From positions 1,604,001-1,668,000 of the forward strand of contig JALDNG010000004.1 in the NCBI GenBank assembly GCA_024349245.1: a stretch of 64,000 nt of DNA. The letters run 5' to 3'. Shown one piece after another: positions 43,101-52,100 of this stretch. The notes beneath the pieces are model-generated. The model did no database searches. It had not been told where the DNA came from and saw only the letters and a program-made list of their open reading frames with translations. Source of the stretch: Neodontobutis hainanensis. Its lineage: Eukaryota > Chordata > Actinopteri > Gobiiformes > Odontobutidae. Positions within the stretch are counted from its first letter, which is position 1. The number at the start of each line of letters is the position of its first letter. Both the position numbers and the translations under genes were made by a program.

Positions 43101-46100
43101 CCGCTATAAACAGGACCTCTCCTCTGGCCCTGTTCCCCACATACTCCCCCAGGACTCAGGTCTAACTCTGCCTGTGTTTTATCTGAGGGTCAGCAGGGCC
43201 AGCGCAGACTCTGTGATGACTACACTGTTTTATTTTTCCTCGATTTCAGAAAAATAGTTGACTGAGAGCAAAGTGTTTGTGATGTGGATTTAAGGTCTCA
43301 GGAGACTAAAAATCTGCAGCTCTGGGGAGTGCTAATGCTAAGCGGGGCCTCTGATCTCTGCATGTAGATACTGGGACAAAAATAATTCTGCACTTGTCAA
43401 GTGCAAAAGGAAACAATTTACAGCTAGAGCACTTAGACCTCATGTGACCTGGACCAGGATTTGTTTGGGTGAAAAAAGCTGAAAACAACATCTGTAAGTG
43501 TTTAGCTTAAGAGTTGTTCTGGTTCAACAAATGACTTATTTTATGATTTTGAGAAAACAAAGCTTATAATGTATGTATGTGTTTATTATTTAGGATATGT
43601 TTGAAAGTTCACAAGTTTAGATGTTATGCAGATCCCTTTTTCATCTGTCACTTTTTAAAATATAGTTTATTCCATTCATTTTTATTCCAAATGTTTGAGA
43701 GACCAATGTTTGGTCAATGGCCAATCTCTCACACTTAAATGTACCATTTACTTTTGTTACCTCATCTGAATTGCTATTGGTCATATTATGATACAGTATG
43801 TTTGTAATTTATGACCATTTTCTAATAAGTTGTAGAAGAAAATGGGACATACAATCTCGCCAATTAGACATTGTTTCTTTAAAATACAAATAGTTTACAA
43901 TACAAATATTGTTTCAAGACCATGGATAGGACTGAAAGCAAACACATAAACAATATAATTAAATATATATGAAATATGAAATATTAAAGGGTTTCCGTTT
44001 ATACTTTTCTATTATGTCTTAGTGACATCATATTATATTAAAGATGGGCATTAGGACATAAAACCCTGGCCATTGGAAAGTGGGTCTTGACACTGAGCTT
44101 GACTCTAAATGTTAGGTTCAGACTCATGTAGTTAGGTTTTGAAATTGTATTTTTTACACTATTATTTACTATTAGCGTCTTTTTGATAAAATGCCTTGAA
44201 CAATGAAACAATATAAAAATGTACTTTACCAAAAAACCTTGTGCATCCACATGAAACACTAAATGCACCTTCAGCATCAGTAAAAGGAACAGAAAGGTAA
44301 TTTAACAGAATATTAGGACTTTAGAATGACAATGATTCAAATTATCACAATCAATATGTAGAAAAAAATTAAACAAAGAAAGTTTAATTCATAGGACTCA
44401 TCTATATTGTCTGTCCATCACCAATAATTATATAACTGTGACTTACTTACTGCTACATTTCTCTATCAAATGTTCAAATTAACTTGTTCTGGCCTAATAG
44501 AAGACAGCCTTGCTTTTTCCCAGGTAACACACATCAAACACTAAAAAGCACCTTCAGCATCCAAAGAGAACCAGACAATTGCCACTGAACAGTATATCAT
44601 GACTTGCTATGGGTTGGTCCATACATGTTATCATGTTATTTTTATCCCTCCACTGGCTCAGTCTGTATAACCCACAGGTCCTTTTCTAAAGCCCAGTCTT
44701 CCCAGTGGAGCAACAGTGATAAACGTGTTTGTTTTGATAAAGGGTGGAGATGTACATGATAGACAGGAGACTCACCGAGGTTATCAGTGACTTCATACAT
44801 GTCCTGAAAGTCTTTCATCCTCAGACCGATGACATCCACAAAGTCTTCCAGCAGGCTAAACAGCTCTTTGATGTTAGGCCCCAGCTGAGAACACACACAA
44901 AGACAGACTGTTTAATCTCTATAGTAACATTTAAAGTCGCTATACGTGAGATTAAGAATAAACTACAGCTTTACTATTTCACACATCCCTTTAAAACAGT
45001 GGCAACACATTTTAAAGCCTGCACACTTTAATAACTACAAACCACAGAAACTTCACTGCACTTCACTTAATGATGCCAAAACACATGATCTTTTTCTTAT
45101 ACATTTTAGTTTGATTTTATTGTAGTTTATAAAGCAGCACTATTTACCTCTTTAGGATTTGTGCCCTCATTTGAAAAATGCACAAGTGACTTTTATGCCT
45201 TGTAATCATAGATTGTTTATAAAATGGATGTAATCCGCTCATTGGTCCCCTATTCACCGAAACCTTCATTACAACAGGGCAAAAAAATGTCAGGTTACAT
45301 CCAGGCTTTTCGGCTTTTAATCTATAGTAAAACAATAGTTTTCAGATAGCATAAACGGACGTATGAATCAAAAATTCACCCCCCCAGAGTTAATAATATA
45401 TAACTCGCTGAAAATATATCGCTGTATTTCGCTGAATATTGTCATATGATGGCGCCCTTTCTCGAGGACCGTTTAAGAGGTTCCACGAGAGAGGCTTGCT
45501 TGTAATAAGGGTTTTAAATATAAAAGTATTTTTGTCTATCCCGAGTTATAAAGTGGATTATTCAGTGAACTGGCCAGATCCAAGTCATGAAAGAGGGTTT
45601 ACTCTCACTGTTTCATACCAGGGTTCCACAAAATGCTTCTGAAGCAACATAAACTAAATAACACACAAACTGAACAGAAGAAAGACAGCTCTTTTTAAGG
45701 GCAACGTTGAAGCTTGATGAATAGAGACTGGGCAGTTAATCAAATATACACACTTGTCACACATGTCACAGCATAAAAGAAATAAACACAACAACAGTGG
45801 TAAAAGAAAAGTGAAATTATGTAAAACTGTGGACGTCTGGAAGCTAAGCGCTGTTGGCAAAAGCTGACTTGTCAGAATAATAAAATAAATGTCCTCATCT
45901 TTAAAGTCCTCCTATCATGTTTGTAGGAGGATTAAGTTTATAAGTGTGATTTTGCATTTGAAGGCTACAGTAGAGCTCCCTCCCAGGGTTTTGAGGATGG
46001 CAGGCTGTTTTTCTTTGGCGTTGTTATGATGGCCGTATGCTGAGACTCTAGAGAAATGCAGTATGGAAGAAACTCGGCGATAAACAAGTGGGGAGCTCGG

Positions 46101-49100
46101 CAGATGGACGAGTGGGCGTTTGCTTTGACTTGGTTACTCATTAGCTCCTATTTCTGTCCTTCTCTGAGTCCACCTCTGTCAGTTTGAAGGAATCCAGGTG
46201 GGCTGTGGTCCACCTGCTCTTTTGTCGCAGCACCTCACGCAATAATGCTGCTTCATGTGCGTGGTTATTATTACCGTAAACAAGTTTGACAAAGAAAGTA
46301 ATTAGAGGTGAGGCGGGGATGTGAGCGCTGATGTAAAAATAGAGGCTGATACTCACCAGTTGTGCTTCCACCCATTTGTCTCGGTTCTCCTCCATGAGCA
46401 GGTTGCTGACAGACTGCACAAAGTTCTGGGAAATATTTTTAATATTGTCACAGTTTGAATTCTGATTGACAAATGTTCTTTTGTGAGAAATAATGTGAGT
46501 AAGAATGTCATCACCATGGCTTTTCACCTTCTGTCAATGAAAGAACTTAACTGGCTTATTTACTGAAACGTGACATCCTTTTCATGTCAATAACGCAAAA
46601 CTGGGGTTCAGGTGGACTTAAGGCACTTCCATGAACTTACACGAATAAGGTAAGGTATTTATAAAAACCACTGAGTCAAGAAAAAGTATTTTGACTTATT
46701 TGGTAACCTGGTAAATCTACAAATGCATGAGTTTATGATTCAGATATATTTGATTTTTCCCCTCTGTTTTTCTCTTTTTCCTCGTTCTGTTACATTTGTG
46801 CAATGCTTTCGTGGATAATAAGTGAATAATTAAACACTGCTATGATCTTCCTAAAAATGCCTGGCGGTAATGTAGCTTATGCTGAGTGCAGTGCTAAGTT
46901 TCCTTTGAAAAGGATGCACCTGTAGCCAGATGTAAACAGTAAAAAAAAGTTTTCCTATGTAAAATGCTGGCTTTATTTGTCACTTATCTTTTTCACTTTG
47001 AGGGTTCATTTAAACTATATATGTTTAAACATGTTCTTATTAAGAAAAGAAAATCTAGCACATATTAACACATCTTTTAAAAGTTTATAATGTTTTTGTT
47101 AATGTTCTTTTTTGAGTGTATTCACCCTGGTGTCTGCTCCGCTCGGACTGTAATAAGCTCTCCTGAAGATCTCCGTCATGTTCTTGAGCACATCTATAGT
47201 GGCCAGCAGGTCGCCGCTGTAGCTCGTCCCATCGCTGGACAGTTCTTTGAGTTTGGTCATGACATCGGACACTCCATCTCCCACCAGCCCCCGCTGCGCT
47301 TTAGACAAATGTTCCCGAGTCTAACAGAGGAAGAAACAGCCTTTAACAAATCAAAGAAATGTCATTTATGTTTATGTCGAAAGCTCACAAAGTATTGATG
47401 TAAAACATTGCTACTGAAGAGTTTTTCCTCAGGCGTTTAATTTTGCATCCTTTATATTAAAAGCACTTGTAAAAACAGTGTGACAGAAGAAAAGGGGTTT
47501 GACACAAACAATGGTGGAATACAATGTAAAAATCAATTGGAAATGCAATGCCTTTTCCCCTTGATACATCTGAAAAACTCTAATCAATGTTGATATATTG
47601 TTATAAGAAAAGTTGTTAGAAGGAAAAAACAAACTTACAGAAGTCTGAATGCTGCGATAATCATTGGAGATACACTTGATATAAGTTGAATTCTCCCAAA
47701 AGGCATTACCCTCATCATTGAGTGTGCAGCGCCGCAAGATCAGACCTGTTCAGAGAAACAAATTATCTACACTTGTTACGAGAAGTCTACTCTGTCGTGC
47801 ATTTAGCTTTAGGGACCTGATCACTTTTGATTAATGTAAAAACACACTTAGTGCTGCAGCAATGTGGATGTTAAAGTCAGAACTCAAGACCAGTCTGTTG
47901 TGGTTTTGGTCTTTTTGTCAAAATCATCCAAAAGAACAGCTTTGATGATGCACACAATCTATTTATTTTTATGTTTTAAGAAATAAAGGCTATTTATTAA
48001 AAGAAATTGCCGCGGTTTGTTTTCCCAGGTATTTTGCACTAGACTTGGATAGTTTCAGTCTTATATCTAGTGATATCTAGAGTTGTCCTGACTCCAACAC
48101 TATTTTTAATATTATATTTGACATGAATTCAAAATGTAATGATTAGGACTTACCCACTGCATTAGGAGGACATCTTACTGCTGCTGTATCTCCAGCAGGA
48201 GTCATCTTCCAAACCACATTGTTAAAATTGTCTTCGTCACATATTTCATGAGGTTCTGATCACAGAATAACAGACACACATTTCCATCTTAAAACTTTGT
48301 CTTTTAATTTACACTTTATATTTTGCCATTGGGAAAAATAAACTCGCTTGCACTGACCTGGACACTTCTTTTCATTGCAGCTCCTGACCTCCTCTCGATC
48401 TCCAGAACAGGGCTGCCCTTCAAAAAAGGGCCCATAACAAATCCTGTTTCTCTGCTGACTGCCTCCTCCACAGGTCCTCGAGCAGACCGACCACAGAGAC
48501 CAGGGCTGCCACTTACCATCCACTGAGTGAATACGAAGAAAATCAATCAAATATTTCCGTTTGCAAGTGCTTGAATTACTCTACCTATTCTTATTCATTT
48601 GAAACGTGCAAAGACTGATGTAGTTCAATTACAATATATCATGTAGAAGTCTTGACTTAATTGGAAATTCCACTTTGGCTGAATGTAATGGCGGAACTGT
48701 GTACATTAACATAATTTTGTGAAATGGGTTTTATCCATACCCGGACACTCTCCGAGGAAGCAGTCGACAGTTTCCAGCCACTCCCCCTTGCACTCAGAGC
48801 CGCCGTACGAGGGGCCGTTACACTCCCTGGTTCTCTGCGTTGTCCCGTTCGAGCATGTGGCCGAGCACGAGCTCCAGCTGGACCATTCGTTCCACACGCC
48901 GTCCACTGGGAACAACAAAACCGGCAACAACAACACAACAACGAATCATAGTAGAAACTTGTCTTTTGGAGATAAGCCAGGGACAAAACTGTGATCTACA
49001 AACATGAATAGAAAATTAGTCCTAATACTAATGATAAAACAGTCTGAAAATAAAACAAAATGTAAAAAGCCAACACTTACAAAAGTTAAATGTCACAAGA

Positions 49101-52100
49101 TACTCAATAAACAGTAGTTATATCTTACAATATATTATAGTTTATTAGAAGTACTGTATATTCCAAACTTATACAAGAATTTACAGGATTTTTTTGGTGT
49201 CTGTGCACAGTGAAAATATTTAAGACGGACAGGAAGTGTTGTGTTCCTTTCAAAGTAAAAGCTATTGATTTATGTTGTTTCAAACGTATTTTTTCCCATT
49301 TTGATATGTAACCCTTGTATTCCTCACCTGGACACACAGCTATGTTGCAGAATTTAGTCTGTTTCTCTGGGCCTTCACAGGGCTTTCCGTCAAACTGTGG
49401 AGGGGTACAGGTGCGCGTTCGGGACCTGTATCCCCGGCCACATGTTGAAGAGCACAAACTCCAGGGCGACCACTCGTCCCAAGCACCATGCACTGTAATC
49501 AGAGCGGCTAGTGAAGGAGTTACACAAAGACATTCACTAGACTGACATCTCTGAGATCTGATATGAGTTGCCCTGCATGTTGGAAAGCCTGAATTACTAT
49601 GGCCAGAGCCCTGCACTATTGTCGCACCAGGTTATAAAATACATAAATAGATTTGCTTGAGAAGTGCTTGACGAGTGGGGAGTCAGAGGGGTTTAAAATA
49701 AAGTGAAGGGGGGGAGGCTGGGCGGGAGAGGGCCAAACGCATTCTTGTCCGATGGTGTAATATATTCATGTACAGTCACCCGTCCAACTTATCACTACCA
49801 CTTTTGGATTTGAGCGCAATGAAACTGTGTGGTTGCACAGTTAGCTTGCTGCTTCATCTGATTGACCGGCTAAATTAAGATGTTAATATTTTATTTATTT
49901 ATTTGATTGATTTTGATTAGTATCCCGCAACAGTTACAGAACTTAAAGCTGCCTCATGCTCCCAACCCCTACCCCCCACAGCAACATTGTGTTTCACTTT
50001 CGCTTTCTCTATTTGTTTTTCTTTTTGCTCTTTTGCTGTTTAAGGAGATGAGGGCAAATGGGATTCTCTGCCACCATTGATTCAGTGTTGACAAGACTTT
50101 ATTTAAATGAGTAAACGTGACTCATTACACACTGAACATTTCCTCGTGAAATCCTGGATAATACAATTGATTTTATTTAATGACATTAATAATGACGTTT
50201 TAAGGTGTGTTTAGTTTTTTTTTTACAAATTGTTTTTATTGCAGTATGCTGGTTGTTGTCTTCACTTACAATTTCCTTAATTAAAAGTATAAGTTTCATT
50301 TGATAACCAAGTTCCTGTTTGGCTCACTAATATAAAAGATTATGGTTTATTTTTAAGGTAATCCCTGCAGTTTGCTTTTACAACAGTGTTAAAAACCTCC
50401 GACTACAACTACGGGTCATCCGTTGGGTCAATGGGCACTGACTGTACATTGGTATGATACACCATGGGAAGGAGAACGGTCACAACAAGGAGGTGTCGTG
50501 GAGCAAGGAGGAGTGGCAGTGGGGAGGGGGCTTACCTGGACAAACGGCCGAGTTGTTGCAGGGTCTCTGCTCTCGAAGCGGCCCACTACACTGCGTGCTG
50601 TAGGAGGAGGAGACACAGAAACGAGTGCGACTCTGCCAGCCCTCCCCACACGTGGCAGAGCACACACTCCACGCGGACCACTCCTCACCTGAAGCACCTG
50701 AGTCTACTGGGAGCAAGGAAGTGGGAGGGTGGGGAAAAAGGTGGGGGGAATAAGGGGACAGAGAGGACCAGAACTAATTAGCATGCGGGATACAGCCTTT
50801 CATGGCCAAATAAGGAAGGGAGTGGGGCTGTGGTGAGGGGTGGAGTCTAGTTGTGGGTCGTTACAGAGACCGCCTCGTTCTCCTGAAGATCTTCAATTGT
50901 ATATATAATACATTTTTATCTTTTTTTTTTACATATTTCTCTTTTTCTAACGGTCCAGGTGACATTTTGCACAGTCTGTCTGTCCTGCTTGTAGATCACT
51001 CCTTCTCTTTTTTTTCCTAATGTTTCTCTTTTTTCCCCATGGTTGGGTTTTGGAGGTTTTTTCTGATGAAGGCTCTAAGGAGGCAATTGTCATGTCTAGT
51101 GTAATACTGACAAATCAAAAAAAAATCTATTTCTTATTAGTATTTTTTTTTATTAACAAAATTGCTAATGATGGTGATGATACACAAGGCAACATGAATT
51201 GAAGATAGATCTATTATAATAATCAAAAAAGTTGCCTCTAATCAAAATTGTATGCTTTAAATTCCATTATTGTCATTATCAAACACATCAAGGTGCTTGA
51301 AACAGATGCTTTTAACTTCAAAAGTGTGTGTTTTCACGTTGCATATTTTCAAACTGACAAATGTTTTACAGGGTTGTTTATAGAGTCTCAATCTTACTTT
51401 CCGACGTCTTTCAACACACCCTTGCAGAAAGAGTTTGCCCTATTTTGAAAATGTGAACAAAAAGATGTCAAGGGCCATCAGTCTTGGGCCATCAAAACTA
51501 GGAGTAGAAATATGAACTGACCTTGACCCTCACACATTTAAATGGTTACTAAATGGTTCCGGTGGCCAGATGCATTTTGTAAATGGATATTTGTATGGTT
51601 GAACTAAACAGGAACTAGAAGCCAGTTGGAGTGTGAAATGAGGTCTGACTGGGTTAATAACAAAGCATGCTGTCACACTGAGTGTCTGGCTGCTTCGTCT
51701 TGACCTGTCCCTGCTCTCGACCTAAAAATATCTGCCCAAAAAGATGAGGTGACACTCTCTTGTGGTTTAGCTGAGGCATTTTTGATTCGCTGGGATTTCA
51801 ATAAGAAACCTGTGACACAGGCCTTTGTGCCTTTGTGCCTTTGTATTAGAACACACATTTATTTTCCTTTTTGCTATTTCTAAAAGTCCCTGCACATTTA
51901 CTTAATTGGACAGAAGGAACACTCTCTACAGTATTCACATTGTTAATTTCAAAGGAGACGGCCCCTATAAAGATCCTTGTTCACCTAGTCTATTCAGGTC
52001 TTTTTATAGTGTCAGCAGGGCTCTGATGCCATATCCTCGACATTGACTTCCAGTAGAAGTGAATGCTTCTCTCTTAGGATATGTCACCCATCTTTTCTGC

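Larger units (their letters stand above)
42354..47125 (-). other. Introns among GAIN exons 9 to 12
   Basis: Introns 42354-44775, 44885-46356 and 46426-47125. Weakly similar blocks occur at 42625-42670 and 43895-43945 (CAAnATTGTTTCAnGACCA) and at 44240-44290 and 44530-44575 (AAACACTAAA then GCACCTTCAGCATC), suggesting old duplications or a decayed repeat. No gene was seen. Confidence 0.6.
47321..50535 (-). other. Short introns between exons 3 and 9
   Basis: Introns 47321-47638, 47746-48153, 48256-48357 (102 bp), 48523-48740, 48906-49327 and 49493-50535. They are compact, as is usual around TSR exons. The 1.0 kb intron has a G-rich stretch at 49690-49730. No repeats were recognised. Confidence 0.8.

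Noticed and set aside
45439..45642. 67-codon plus-strand frame in a less AT-rich segment
   Set aside because: No domain; possibly part of an old repeat, but no ends or relatives were seen in the window.
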